Shown here piece after piece: positions 8,579 through 17,970 of a stretch of DNA of 64,000 nucleotides (positions within the stretch are counted from its first letter, which is position 1; each line of letters begins with the position of its first letter). Origin of the DNA: Streptomyces sp. NBC_00224 (GTDB lineage: Bacteria; Actinomycetota; Actinomycetes; Streptomycetales; Streptomycetaceae). The stretch covers positions 7,329,001-7,393,000 of the forward strand of contig NZ_CP108106.1 in NCBI RefSeq assembly GCF_041435195.1, read 5' to 3'. Under the pieces are notes generated by a model. It saw only the letters and a program-made list of their open reading frames with translations. It searched no databases and was not told the origin of the DNA. The position numbers and the translations under genes are program-made.

Positions 8579-9672
8579 CGTCCTTACGCATCCGACGCAT
8601 CCGACGCGTCCGCGAACAGGCGCGCAGACCGCTCGCCGAGCGGCACCCCGTGGCGATCGCCGTCGTCGGTCTGCTCGCCATGTCCCTGATCGGGCTGCTC
8701 GTCTACAACGTCAAGGCGCTGCCCTTCCTCGGCGGCGGGACGCGCTACACCGCCGACTTCAAGGAGTCGGCCGGGCTCCACCCCGGCGACGAGGTCCGCA
8801 TCGCGGGCGTGAAGGTCGGCGAGGTGAACGCGGTCGGGCTCGACGGGCCCAAGGTGAAGGTGGCCTTCACCGTCAAGGACGCCTGGGTCGGCGACGCCAG
8901 TACGGTCGGCATCGCCATCAGGACGCTCCTCGGCTCCAAGTACCTGGCGGTCGACCCGCGCGGCACCGCCGCCCAGAACCCGCACCGGCGCATCCCGATC
9001 GCCCGCACGACCTCCCCGTACGACGTGCTGGACGCGCTCGACGGACTCGGCGAGACCGTGGGCGAGCTCGACACGCGGTCGCTCGCCAAGAGCTTCGAGA
9101 CGCTCTCGGCCACCTTCAGGAAGACCCCGCCGAACGTGCACAAGGCCGTCACCGGCCTGGCCGACCTGTCGCTGACCATCGCCGGCCGCGACGAGCAGAT
9201 CACCCGGCTGCTCAAGGGCACCGACCAGGTCACCAGGACGCTGGACGGCAAGAAGGACCGGGTGCGCGGCCTGCTCGCCAACGGCGGGCAGCTCCTCGCC
9301 GAGGTCGGCTACCGCAGGGACGCCATCCACGGCCTGCTCACCGGTGCCCAGAACCTGAGCGCCCAGCTCAGCGGGGTCGTCACGGACAACCGGGCCAGGC
9401 TCGGCCCCGCACTCGACTCGCTCGACCGCGTCACGGCGGTCCTCACCAGGAACAAGGCGGGCCTCGACAGGATCCTGGCTCAGGCGGGGCCGTACTACCG
9501 CCTGGTCGGCAACACCCTGGGCAACGGCCACTGGATGGACAGCTATCTGTGCGGCCTCGTCCCCAAGACGTATCTGCCCCCGGGCAGCACACCACCGGAC
9601 GGCTGCATGCCCCCGAAGTCAGGGAGCCCGAAACCAAGGGACATGAAACCACCGAAGGGGAGCCGGAGTTGA
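8575..9672 (+). CDS. mceC: MCE-family protein C
   Basis: ATG at 8575 overlaps the preceding stop and gives 365 residues. There is an arginine-rich N-terminus, a membrane helix (about 25-45), then the MCE domain with SAGLHPGDEVRIAGVKVGEV. The helical domain ends in WMDSYLCGLVP, parallel to the MceB ending. The Pro/Lys-rich tail overlaps the start region of the next gene. Confidence 0.93.
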   Translation: MTSLRIRRIRRVREQARRPLAERHPVAIAVVGLLAMSLIGLLVYNVKALPFLGGGTRYTADFKESAGLHPGDEVRIAGVKVGEVNAVGLDGPKVKVAFTVKDAWVGDASTVGIAIRTLLGSKYLAVDPRGTAAQNPHRRIPIARTTSPYDVLDALDGLGETVGELDTRSLAKSFETLSATFRKTPPNVHKAVTGLADLSLTIAGRDEQITRLLKGTDQVTRTLDGKKDRVRGLLANGGQLLAEVGYRRDAIHGLLTGAQNLSAQLSGVVTDNRARLGPALDSLDRVTAVLTRNKAGLDRILAQAGPYYRLVGNTLGNGHWMDSYLCGLVPKTYLPPGSTPPDGCMPPKSGSPKPRDMKPPKGSRS

Positions 9673-10715
9673 GGACTTCGCGAGTCACGCTGCCCCGGCC
9701 GCGCAAGCTCCTCGTGCTCGGCATCGCCTTCGCGCTGCTGGTCGCGGCCACCGTCGCGGCCGTCGCCGTGCGTGTCCTGGGCGACGACGGCGCCCTGCAC
9801 CTCACCGCGTACTTCGACCGGACGGTCGGCGTGCACGAAGGGTCGGACCTGCGCGTCCTGGGCGTACGCGTCGGCAGTGTCGGCCGCATCCGGCCCGAGG
9901 GCAGACAGGTGCGCGTCGGCCTGAGCGTCAGGAAGGGGGTGCGGATTCCCGAGCTCGTACAGGCGGTTGTGGTCGCCCCCAGCGTGGTCTCCGGCCGCTT
10001 CGTGCAGCTCAGCCCCGCCTACAGTGGCAGCGGACCGACCCTGCCGGACGGTGCGGTCATCCCGCGCGAGCGGACCGCGACGCCGATGGAGGTCGACGAG
10101 CTGGCCAAGAGCGTCAGCGGCCTCGTCGACGCGCTCGGCCCCGGCGGCGCCAACAAGAAGGGCGCGCTCGCGGACCTCATCGACACCGGTGCCAAGAACC
10201 TGAAGGGCAACGGCGACGCCGTCGGCCGTACCGTCCAGCAGCTCGGCGGCGCCGCCAAGGTCCTCGGCGGATCCAGCGCCGACCTGGTCAGGACCGTGCG
10301 CCAACTCCAGTCGTTCGTCACGATGCTGAAGGAGAACGACGGCACGGTCCGCACCACCGAACAGCGGCTCTCCGACGTCACCACCTTCCTCGCGGGGGAG
10401 AAGGACGACCTGGCCGCCGCGCTGCGACAGCTCGGGACCGCCCTCGGCCAGGTGAAGACCTTCATCCGCGACAACCGGGGCACACTGAAGACGGACGTCG
10501 ACCGGCTCGCCACCCTCACCCGGTCACTCGTCGAGCAACGGGCGTCCCTGGGCGAGGCGTTGGACACCCTGCCGCTCGCCGCGTCCAACCTGGAGAACGC
10601 CTACGACCCGGCGACCCGCACCATCGACGGCCGTGCCGACCTCAACGAGCTCGGCCTGCTGCCGCTGCCCGCCGCCGAGACGTACGGGCGGCGCGCGCCG
10701 GGGGCCGGGCGATGA
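9669..10715 (+). CDS. mceD: MCE-family protein D
   Basis: I place the start at TTG 9669, which overlaps the mceC stop and has AAGGGGAG at good spacing. The frame is open further upstream, but that part only reads through the mceC tail. The product has 348 residues, with a membrane anchor at about 14-36, an MCE domain containing VGVHEGSDLRVLGVRVGSV, then helices. TTG starts of this kind recur in the window (58816, 57038). Confidence 0.9.
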   Translation: MRTSRVTLPRPRKLLVLGIAFALLVAATVAAVAVRVLGDDGALHLTAYFDRTVGVHEGSDLRVLGVRVGSVGRIRPEGRQVRVGLSVRKGVRIPELVQAVVVAPSVVSGRFVQLSPAYSGSGPTLPDGAVIPRERTATPMEVDELAKSVSGLVDALGPGGANKKGALADLIDTGAKNLKGNGDAVGRTVQQLGGAAKVLGGSSADLVRTVRQLQSFVTMLKENDGTVRTTEQRLSDVTTFLAGEKDDLAAALRQLGTALGQVKTFIRDNRGTLKTDVDRLATLTRSLVEQRASLGEALDTLPLAASNLENAYDPATRTIDGRADLNELGLLPLPAAETYGRRAPGAGR

Positions 10716-11887
10716 GGCGCGCGGTCGCGCGGGCCGGACTCGCGCTGTGCGCCGCGGCCGTCGTCACGGGGCTCGCGATGGTGCCGGGCGGGTGCGGTGT
10801 GCCGTCGTTCCACGGCATCGAGGACCTGCCGCTGCCCGGCGGCGCCGACCTCGGCAGCCATCCGTACCGCGTCACCGCGGTCTTCAAGGACGTGACCAGT
10901 CTCTTCCCGCAGTCGTCGGTCAAGGTCAACGACGTCGCGGTGGGCCGGGTCGAGAAGATCACGGTGAGCGGCGACGACTGGCTGGCCCGGGTGACCATGA
11001 AGGTCAACGGCAAGGTGCGCCTGCCCGCCGACGCCTACGCCAACCTGGAGCAGTCCAGCCTGCTCGGCGAGAAGTACATCCAGCTCGTCGCGCCCCAGGA
11101 CCTGGCGCCGCGCCCCGACCTCAACGACACCTCGGGCCTGCGGAACGCCGCCGCGCACGAGGTCGCGCCACTGGCGGACGGCGCGGTGATCCCGCTCGCG
11201 CGCACCAACCGCAACGCCGAGGTGGAAGAGGTCTTCGGCGCCCTGTCGATGCTGCTCAACGGCGGTGGTGTGCAGCAGATCAACACCATCACGCGCGAGC
11301 TCAACCGCGCCCTCGACGGCCGGCAGTCCTCGGCCCGTTCCGTACTCACCCGGATCGGCACCTTCGCCAAGGACCTCGACGCGCACCGCGGCGACATCAC
11401 GGACGCGCTCGGCGCCCTCGACCGGCTGTCGTCCACCGTGGCCACCCGGGACGCCCGCGTCGGCACGGTACTGGACCGGCTCGGCCCCGGCCTCAAGGTG
11501 CTCCGGGACCAGCGCGGCTCGCTCGTCACCATGCTCAGGTCCCTGGACACGCTCTCGACGGCGGCGGTCGGCACGGTCGACCGCACCAGGGCCGACATCG
11601 TCGCCGACCTGCGGGCGCTCGCGCCCACGCTGAAGGGCCTGGCCGACGCGGGCCAGAACCTGCCCGCCTCGCTCCAGGTGCTGATGACGTATCCGTTCAC
11701 CGACGAGGTGCTGAGCGGCGTCAAGGGCGACTACCTCAACGTCTATCTCAAGGTCGCCGCGGCGCCCGGCACCGTGATCCTCCCCGCGCACGGCGGAGCC
11801 GCACGGGCCGGATCCGCGCCGACCGGATCCGCGTCCACCGGGGGCGCGCTGCCGCTGCCGTCCGTCGGGGAAGGCGGTGCCCGGTGA
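10712..11887 (+). CDS. mceE: MCE-family lipoprotein E
   Basis: This 391-residue protein overlaps mceD by 4 bases. The N-terminus is a lipoprotein-type signal ending in VPGGC (Cys about 28); the residue at -3 is Pro, so the lipobox is not perfect, but MceE proteins are known lipoproteins. The MCE domain (VTSLFPQSSVKVNDVAVGRV) is followed by the coil region and a conserved PFTDEVLSGVKGDYLNVYL motif. The C-terminal 40 residues are Ala/Gly/Ser-rich. Confidence 0.92.
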   Translation: MRRAVARAGLALCAAAVVTGLAMVPGGCGVPSFHGIEDLPLPGGADLGSHPYRVTAVFKDVTSLFPQSSVKVNDVAVGRVEKITVSGDDWLARVTMKVNGKVRLPADAYANLEQSSLLGEKYIQLVAPQDLAPRPDLNDTSGLRNAAAHEVAPLADGAVIPLARTNRNAEVEEVFGALSMLLNGGGVQQINTITRELNRALDGRQSSARSVLTRIGTFAKDLDAHRGDITDALGALDRLSSTVATRDARVGTVLDRLGPGLKVLRDQRGSLVTMLRSLDTLSTAAVGTVDRTRADIVADLRALAPTLKGLADAGQNLPASLQVLMTYPFTDEVLSGVKGDYLNVYLKVAAAPGTVILPAHGGAARAGSAPTGSASTGGALPLPSVGEGGAR

Positions 11888-13125
11888 TCACCCTCGGCAC
11901 GCACCTCAAGAACCTCGCCTTCCTGCTGCTCGGCGCGCTGGTGCTCGGCTACATCGGAGTGACGTACGCGGACCTGGGACGCTTCGTCGGCGCGCCGGGC
12001 TCGTACACCGTGCGGGTCCAACTCGCGGAGACCGGCGGCCTGTTCACCGGGTCCGACGTCACCTACCGAGGCGTCGACATCGGCCGGGTCCGCAGCATCG
12101 CGCTGACCCGCGACGGCGTGGAGGCGCGGCTCGCCATCGACGACGGCACCCCGCCGATCCCCGCCGACCTGGACGCGAAGGTGGCAGGTCTTTCGGCGGT
12201 CGGCGAGCAGTACCTCGACCTCGCCCCCCGCACCGACCGGGGGCCCTACCTCCGCGACGGCGACACCGTCGCCCGCGAGGACACCAGCACACCCGCCCCC
12301 ATCACCCAACTCCTCACCGGTGTCGACTCCTTGGCGGCATCGGTGCCGACGGACGAGCTGCGCACCGCCGTCGACGAGCTCGGCAAGGCGTTCGCCAACC
12401 AGGGCTCCAACCTCCAGGTGCTCCTGGACGCGGGCAGCCAGTTCCTCAACGCCGCCGACCAGGCGCTGCCCGCCACCACCGAGCTGCTCGCCGACGGGGA
12501 GACCGTGCTGAAGACCCAGGCCGACAGCACCCGGGCCCTCACCTCCTTCGCCACCGGGGCCCGTCGACTCGCCCGGCAGCTCAAGGACTCGGACTCCGAC
12601 CTCCGCCGCGTCATCGACGAAACCCCGGGCACGGCGGACGAGTTCACCGCGCTGCTGCGAGACACCGACCCCGGTCTGAGTGTGCTGCTCGCCAACCTCA
12701 CCACCACCTCCGAGCTCCTGGTCACCCGGCAGCGCGGCATCGAGGAGCTGATGGTGCGGCTGCCCCGGGTGGCCGCCGCGGGCTCCACCGCCGTCGGGCC
12801 GGGCGGGGTGAACTTCGGCATGGTCACCACCTTCTTCAAGCCACTGCCCTGCACGAAGGGCTACGAGGGCACCCGCTACCGCAACGGCCTCGACACATCC
12901 GGGAGTACGCAGGTGAACACCGCGGCACGCTGCACCGCCCCGGCCGCGAGCGGCCAGAACGTCCGCGGCTCGGGCAACGCGCCCAAGGGGCCGCTGCCCA
13001 CACCGGCCGTGCCGGGCGCGCTGACCGGCTCCGGGTCCGGCGGGGGAGTCGGGGTGCTGGACGCGCCCTCCGTACCGCCGCAGAGCCCGACGAACCTCGC
13101 CGGTCTGCTGGGACTGGGGGAGTGA
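11884..13125 (+). CDS. mceF: MCE-family protein F
   Basis: This protein has 413 residues from GTG 11884, overlapping mceE by 4 bases. A membrane helix (about 10-27) and an MCE domain (ETGGLFTGSDVTYRGVDIGRV) are followed by a long helical region. The end includes the family motif VNFGMVTTFFKPLPCTKGYE and a second Cys (TAARC), then a low-complexity Pro/Gly/Ser tail of about 60 residues. It is the last of the six tube subunits. The next gene starts 3 bases after the stop. Confidence 0.93.
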   Translation: MITLGTHLKNLAFLLLGALVLGYIGVTYADLGRFVGAPGSYTVRVQLAETGGLFTGSDVTYRGVDIGRVRSIALTRDGVEARLAIDDGTPPIPADLDAKVAGLSAVGEQYLDLAPRTDRGPYLRDGDTVAREDTSTPAPITQLLTGVDSLAASVPTDELRTAVDELGKAFANQGSNLQVLLDAGSQFLNAADQALPATTELLADGETVLKTQADSTRALTSFATGARRLARQLKDSDSDLRRVIDETPGTADEFTALLRDTDPGLSVLLANLTTTSELLVTRQRGIEELMVRLPRVAAAGSTAVGPGGVNFGMVTTFFKPLPCTKGYEGTRYRNGLDTSGSTQVNTAARCTAPAASGQNVRGSGNAPKGPLPTPAVPGALTGSGSGGGVGVLDAPSVPPQSPTNLAGLLGLGE

Positions 13126-13128
13126 GGC

Positions 13129-13632
13129 ATGAGGCGTCGACGGCTGGTTCTGGTCCTGGGGCTGGTGCTCGCCCTGGCCCTGTGCGGGGTGTCCGGATGG
13201 TCGTACGCGCGGGCCAGGGGCGACAGCGATCTGGCGTACGCGCAGAGCCGCGACGCGGCGCTCGCCGCCGGGCGCCGCCACCTCGCCCGGCTGAACTCCC
13301 TCGACGGCCGCGACGTCGACACGGGCCTGGCCGCCTGGCTCGACGCGACGACCGGCCCGCTCCGGGACGAGCTGCGCGGGAGCCGCGCCGAGAGCGCCCG
13401 GATCCTCAAGGAGCAGGGCACCACGACCCGCGCCGAGGTCACCGACGCGGCCGTCACCGAACTCGACGACCGGTCGGGCACGGCCCGGCTGATCGCGACC
13501 GTACGGATCGAGGCCCGGCCGCGCACGGGCGGCCCGACCACCGACCGCAAACGCTTCGAGGCGGGCCTCGCGCGTACGGGCGGCGGCTGGAAGCTCACCT
13601 CCCTGACCGCCGTCGCGGTCGGGACGGGCTGA
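13129..13632 (+). CDS. Mce-associated membrane protein (type A copy 1)
   Basis: This 167-residue protein has a single N-terminal membrane helix (about 5-24) and a small SnoaL/NTF2-like domain ending in GGGWKLTSL, the typical Mce-associated (Mas) pattern. It aligns by eye with the protein at 14232-14816, sharing for example TGPLRDEL versus TGDLLKEL, GTTTRAEV versus GTTTTAKV, and AVTELDD versus AVTELDE. Mas proteins accompany mce operons in actinobacteria and support assembly or stability of the transporter; the exact role is unsettled. Confidence 0.85.
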   Translation: MRRRRLVLVLGLVLALALCGVSGWSYARARGDSDLAYAQSRDAALAAGRRHLARLNSLDGRDVDTGLAAWLDATTGPLRDELRGSRAESARILKEQGTTTRAEVTDAAVTELDDRSGTARLIATVRIEARPRTGGPTTDRKRFEAGLARTGGGWKLTSLTAVAVGTG

Positions 13633-13646
13633 CGGGAGGGGACACC

Positions 13647-14213
13647 ATGACCACGACCGAGGAGCCGGCCACCACGGCCACCGCGGCCCGCGCCGCCGAG
13701 GATCCGGCCGCCCGCAGCCCCCTGCGCCGCTTCCTGCTGCCGCTGCTCATCGCGGCCCTGGTAGCGGCGAGCGGCGTCCTGCTCCTGCTCACCGGGCAGG
13801 CGAAGCACTCCCCGGCCGCCGCCAACCGCGCGCTGACCGACCGTGCGGCGACCGACGAGGTGCTCGGCGAGGTGGGTGCGGCGGTGAGCCGCGTGTTCAG
13901 CTACGGGCCGCGGACCCTGACCCGCACCCGCGCCGACGCCCACGCGCTGCTGCGGGGACAGGCGGCGAAGGAGTACGACGCACTCTTCGGACAGGTCCAA
14001 CAGCGGGTCAGAAGCCAGGAGTTGACGCTCACCACGAGAGTCGACCGCGCCGGGGTCACCCGGCTCACCGGCACCCGCGCGGAGCTGCTGCTCTTCCTCG
14101 ACCAGACCAGTGTGCGGCGCGGCGGCAAGGAGACCACGGTGGCCGCGCAGCTCTCGGTGTCCGCCGAGCGCGACGGCGGGCACTGGCGGATCACAGCGAT
14201 CAAGGCCCGCTAG
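13647..14213 (+). CDS. Mce-associated membrane protein (type B copy 1)
   Basis: ATG at 13647 with GGGAGGGG upstream gives 188 residues. An Ala/Thr-rich cytoplasmic start leads into one membrane helix (about 28-50), then a domain with RVFSYGPRTLTRT and a TTVAAQLSVSAERDGGHWRI ending. It pairs with the protein at 14831-15508 (IFSYDHTDPARTET, TTVAAAMFAVDAVHQDGTWRI), showing duplication. The tag for this family is a Mce-associated or SnoaL-like extracytoplasmic domain. Confidence 0.85.
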   Translation: MTTTEEPATTATAARAAEDPAARSPLRRFLLPLLIAALVAASGVLLLLTGQAKHSPAAANRALTDRAATDEVLGEVGAAVSRVFSYGPRTLTRTRADAHALLRGQAAKEYDALFGQVQQRVRSQELTLTTRVDRAGVTRLTGTRAELLLFLDQTSVRRGGKETTVAAQLSVSAERDGGHWRITAIKAR

Positions 14214-14231
14214 GGCGAGTGGGGAGGTGCC

Positions 14232-14816
14232 ATGGCACGGATGACAGCGGCGGTGCGCAGACGGCCGTCGCGGACCGCGGCGACTGGCCTCGCGGCCGCG
14301 TTGGCCTGCGCGTTCGCCGTCTGGACGGGCGGTTCCTGGTACGCGGTCGCGCACGACGAGCGGGCCGCGTTCGCCCGTACCAGGGACGAGGTGCTGCAGG
14401 CGGGCGAACAGGGCGTGCAGAACATGAACACCCTCGACCACGGCGACCTCGCCCACGGCCTCGACCTCTGGGAGGAGTCGGCCACCGGCGACCTGCTCAA
14501 GGAACTCAAGGACAGCAGGAAGCAGTTCGAGCGGCAGGTCGAGAGCGCGGGGACCACGACCACCGCCAAGGTGGTCTCCGGCGCGGTCACCGAACTCGAC
14601 GAACGGGCGGGGCGGGCACGGGTGATGGTCGCGATCCGTATCACCGTGGTCGCGGCGGACCACGCGAGCAGCACCAAGGACAGCCGGATGCTCGGTGAAC
14701 TGACCCGCACCCCGGCGGGCTGGAAGCTCAGCCGACTGGGCCAGGCACCCGTCGGCGACGCGGCCGGTCCGTCCGCCACCCCGTCCGCCGGTCCGCCCAC
14801 CCCCAGCGGCAGCTGA
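14232..14816 (+). CDS. Mce-associated membrane protein (type A copy 2)
   Basis: This 194-residue protein is the second copy of the type A unit, with one membrane helix near residues 18-38 and the GWKLSRL ending. It carries an extra Pro/Ser-rich tail of about 20 residues. GGGGAGGTGCC precedes the ATG. It follows copy 1 of type B and precedes copy 2 of type B, so the order A-B-A'-B' is clear. Confidence 0.85.
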   Translation: MARMTAAVRRRPSRTAATGLAAALACAFAVWTGGSWYAVAHDERAAFARTRDEVLQAGEQGVQNMNTLDHGDLAHGLDLWEESATGDLLKELKDSRKQFERQVESAGTTTTAKVVSGAVTELDERAGRARVMVAIRITVVAADHASSTKDSRMLGELTRTPAGWKLSRLGQAPVGDAAGPSATPSAGPPTPSGS

Positions 14817-14830
14817 CCCGGAGGCCCCCG

Positions 14831-15508
14831 ATGCCGACCACCCGCCACCTCGTCAACCGGCAGCGCCGCCTGGCCGCGGCGCGCCCGCCCGCCCCACGGC
14901 CGGCCGAGCCCGAGCAGCGCCCGACGCCCGCCCCGCGCCACGCCGCACCCGCCACCCGCCCTGCCAGGCCGCCCTGGCCGCTGGTGCTCGCCGTCCTGAC
15001 CGTGCTGCTCGCCGCGTTCTCCGTCCTCGCGTACGTCCAGGGCGGGCACGGGCACCAGGACACCGCCGTGCGCAACACCGCACTGGCCGACACCGCCCGT
15101 ACCAGCGAGGTCAAGGGCGTCGTCGACGAGGCCGTGCAGGGGATCTTCTCGTACGACCACACCGACCCGGCCAGGACCGAGACGGCGGCCGCGAGCCGTC
15201 TCACCGGCGCGGCCGTCGCGCAGTACCGGACCCTGATGGGGCCGGTGCGCGAGCAGGGGCCGCGGCAGAAACTCGTGCTGACCACCACCGTCACCGACAG
15301 CGGCGTCGAGGTCATCGACGGGGGCCGCGCCCGCGTCCTGGTCTTCGCCGACCAGAGCAGCACGCGTACCGGCAAGGGCGGCGGCACCACCGTCGCCGCC
15401 GCGATGTTCGCGGTCGACGCGGTCCACCAGGACGGCACCTGGCGGATCGCCGCCCTCGACACCTTCCAGCGCGCACCGGGCACCCGGACCGACCAGGGCA
15501 AGGAGTGA
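14831..15508 (+). CDS. Mce-associated membrane protein (type B copy 2)
   Basis: This 225-residue protein is the second copy of type B. The cytoplasmic part is longer (about 50 residues, Pro/Ala/Arg-rich) before the membrane helix at about 53-73. The outer domain is collinear with that of the protein at 13647-14213. Its stop overlaps the next GTG by 4 bases. Confidence 0.85.
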   Translation: MPTTRHLVNRQRRLAAARPPAPRPAEPEQRPTPAPRHAAPATRPARPPWPLVLAVLTVLLAAFSVLAYVQGGHGHQDTAVRNTALADTARTSEVKGVVDEAVQGIFSYDHTDPARTETAAASRLTGAAVAQYRTLMGPVREQGPRQKLVLTTTVTDSGVEVIDGGRARVLVFADQSSTRTGKGGGTTVAAAMFAVDAVHQDGTWRIAALDTFQRAPGTRTDQGKE

Positions 15509-16092
15509 GAGCCGTGTTTCCTCGACAGGTGAACCGGACGGCGGCGCGCCTCGCGCTGCTCGCCGCCGTCGGCCTGGCGGCCGCCGGGTGCGGCTCCTCG
15601 GCACAGCCGCCGCCGGAGGTGGACTGGGCGGGCGGAGTCTGCGCACATCTGGCGGACAGCGGGGCCGGACTCGCGGTGCCCACGGTCGACCGGACGCAGC
15701 CGGTGCGGGCCAAGGGCCAGCTGGTCACCTTCCTCACCGCGCTCTCCCAGCGGCTCGGGGCGCTGCGCGCGGACCTGCGGAAGGACGGGGCGCCGCCGGT
15801 CGAAGGCGGCGCGGCCGCCCTCGGCACGGCCCTCGCCCATCTGGACAAGGCCCGTACGTCGGTGGGCGACGCGGTCGCCACGCTCTCCAAGGCCGAGGTC
15901 ACCGACCAGAAGTCGCTGAAGTCGGCGCTGGACGCGGCCGGTTCGTCCCTGAAGACGGTGAGCGCGTACAAGGGCCCCGCCGACGACCTGCGGGCGGACC
16001 CGAAGCTGCGGAAGGCCTTCGACGACAACCCGGACTGCGCCGAGGCCGTCGCCGCGGCCGGGGGTGGACAGGGGCCGAGCGATGGATCCTGA
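15505..16092 (+). CDS. Predicted lipoprotein in mce operon
   Basis: This protein has 195 residues from GTG 15505, which overlaps the preceding stop. The N-terminus ends in LAAAGC, a lipobox with Cys near 29. The mature part is largely helical (many Ala/Leu/Lys heptads) with a Cys near 45 and another near 178, which could pair. I do not recognise a named domain. Its place between the Mas genes and the DUF5819 gene suggests an outer-face accessory of the Mce system. The gene end overlaps the next start by 11 bases. Confidence 0.8.
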   Translation: MRAVFPRQVNRTAARLALLAAVGLAAAGCGSSAQPPPEVDWAGGVCAHLADSGAGLAVPTVDRTQPVRAKGQLVTFLTALSQRLGALRADLRKDGAPPVEGGAAALGTALAHLDKARTSVGDAVATLSKAEVTDQKSLKSALDAAGSSLKTVSAYKGPADDLRADPKLRKAFDDNPDCAEAVAAAGGGQGPSDGS

Positions 16093-16741
16093 AGCCGAGC
16101 GCCACGAAAGCCTGGCGGAGCTGTCGCGGGGGCAGCGGCTGGCCGTCGTCGTCGCCGCGGCCGCCGTCGCCGTGGGCCTGCTCGTCCACACCGGCGCGAC
16201 TTTCCTGCACCTCGCCCCGCGCAACGCGGCCACCGACGCCATCGGCGACACGGTCAACTCCTATATGGCGCCCGAGTTCTCGCAGAGCTGGCAGCTCTTC
16301 GCGCCGGACATCACCCGGACCATGACGGCGGTCGGCGCCCGCGTCGAACTGCGTACGGCGGACGGTACGACCCGGACCGGCCCCTGGCGGGACCTGACCG
16401 CGCAGGACCTGGCCGAGCTGCGCGGCAACCCGCTGCCGAGCCGTATCCGCCAGCAACTCGCCACCGCCTGGACGACGATGCTCGCCTCGCACGACGCCGA
16501 ACAGCGGCCGGTCGGCCCGGGCGGCCTCGACAGCGAGCAGTACCTCAAGCGCCTCGCCCTGTCCCGGATGCCCGCCACGCCGCGGGGCGCGCGCATCGAA
16601 CGGATCCAGTTCCGCTCGACCGACACCACCGTCCCGCCCCCGCCGTGGAAGGCGCGCGGCACCCGCACCGCGCCGGTGGTGCGGATCTATCCCTGGTGGC
16701 CGGTAAGCACAGCCGACCTCGCTCAGGGGCGTACGTCATGA
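16082..16741 (+). CDS. DUF5819-family membrane protein
   Basis: ATG at 16082 gives 219 residues. One membrane helix lies near residues 19-41, followed by an outer domain with SYMAPEFSQSWQLFAPD, which I recognise as the DUF5819 signature, and a YLKRLALSRM segment. Proteins of this group are often found directly before HTTM genes, as here (4-base overlap). Function is not established. Confidence 0.85.
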   Translation: MDPEAERHESLAELSRGQRLAVVVAAAAVAVGLLVHTGATFLHLAPRNAATDAIGDTVNSYMAPEFSQSWQLFAPDITRTMTAVGARVELRTADGTTRTGPWRDLTAQDLAELRGNPLPSRIRQQLATAWTTMLASHDAEQRPVGPGGLDSEQYLKRLALSRMPATPRGARIERIQFRSTDTTVPPPPWKARGTRTAPVVRIYPWWPVSTADLAQGRTS

Positions 16742-17970
16742 AGCCACAACCAGCCGGTGAGAAACCAGCCGGTGAGAGAGCCGAGTCGACGCTGGACCGG
16801 GTGCTCGGGCGGGCGTGCGACGCGCGCATGTGGGCCCATCAGGCCGCGGCCGTACGGATCGGCACGGCCGGGGTCTGGCTGCTGCTCCTCGTCCACGAGT
16901 TCCGGCGGCGCGAGCGGATCTGGGGGCCGGACGCCCCGTGGAGCTGGCGGCTGGCGGAGCACTCGCTCGACCGGAGCCATGCGTTCAGCGTGCTGCGCTG
17001 GTCCGGCGGCGCCTTGTGGTTCGAGGTCTTCTACATGCTCTCGGCGGCCGTCGCGACGGCGCTCCTGCTCGGCTGGCGCACCCGGACCGCCTCCCTGCTG
17101 TTCCTCATCAGCGTCCTCTCCCTCGACCACCGCAACGAGAACGTCCTCAACGCGGGCGACACCATTTTCCGCATCACGGCGGTCTACCTCGTCTTCACCC
17201 GGTGCGCCCAGGTGTGGTCGCTGGACGCGCGTCGGCGCGGGCGCGCCCCGGACGCGGGCGACCGCACGGGCGTGGTGCTGTGGTCCGGCTGCGGCCTGGT
17301 CCTCGCCTGGGCGACGCTGCTCGCGCTGCTCACCGGTGGCTGGGCGCTGCTGCTGTGGGGTTGCTGGGCGGGCCAGGCGCTGTGGCGCGGGGTGCGCGGC
17401 CGTCCGGGGGTGCGCCGCACCCTGGAGCTGATCGGCCATCTGCTGCACAACGGCGCGGTGGCGATGATGATGATCCAGCTGTGCCTGCTGTACGCGTCGG
17501 CCGGCTGGTACAAGATCCAGGGCGCGCCCTGGCAGGACGGCACCGCCGTGTACTGGTCGGCCGGGCTCGACTGGCTGGAGCCGTACCCCGCGCTCTCGCA
17601 CGCCCTCTCCTCGCACGCCCTGACCGTCCTGGCGCTGACGTACGGAACCGTGCTCGTCCAGGTCGCCTTCCCGTTCAGCCTCCTCGACCGGCGGGTCAAG
17701 AACGTCCTGCTCGCGCTGCTGTTCGCCGAGCACATCGGCATCGGGCTGCTGCTCGGGCTGCCGTACTTCTCGCTCTCGATGATCGCGGCCGACCTGGTGT
17801 TCCTGCCGACCGGGTTCCTGGTGGCGGCGGGGGAGCGCGTCGTCGGGCTGCGGCGCCGCCTGACCGGTGACGGGCGACCGGCCCCCGACGCCCGGGGCGC
17901 GGAGGCCGGTCTGGCGGCCCGCTCGGAGGAAGGGGACGGGGTCACCCCTTCTTGGCGAGCGTCATGTTGA
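16738..17970 (+). CDS. HTTM-domain polytopic membrane protein (gamma-carboxylase-like)
   Basis: This 410-residue protein has six or more hydrophobic helices. The segments AAVRIGTAGVWLLLLVHEFRR near the start, LDHRNENVLNAGDTIF in the middle and SAGWYKIQGAPWQDGTAVYW later match the HTTM (vitamin K-dependent gamma-carboxylase-like) family. Bacterial members have no agreed substrate. The ATG overlaps the DUF5819 stop, so it closes the mce operon. Its last 29 bases overlap the convergent gene at 17942-19273. Confidence 0.88.
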   Translation: MKPQPAGEKPAGERAESTLDRVLGRACDARMWAHQAAAVRIGTAGVWLLLLVHEFRRRERIWGPDAPWSWRLAEHSLDRSHAFSVLRWSGGALWFEVFYMLSAAVATALLLGWRTRTASLLFLISVLSLDHRNENVLNAGDTIFRITAVYLVFTRCAQVWSLDARRRGRAPDAGDRTGVVLWSGCGLVLAWATLLALLTGGWALLLWGCWAGQALWRGVRGRPGVRRTLELIGHLLHNGAVAMMMIQLCLLYASAGWYKIQGAPWQDGTAVYWSAGLDWLEPYPALSHALSSHALTVLALTYGTVLVQVAFPFSLLDRRVKNVLLALLFAEHIGIGLLLGLPYFSLSMIAADLVFLPTGFLVAAGERVVGLRRRLTGDGRPAPDARGAEAGLAARSEEGDGVTPSWRASC

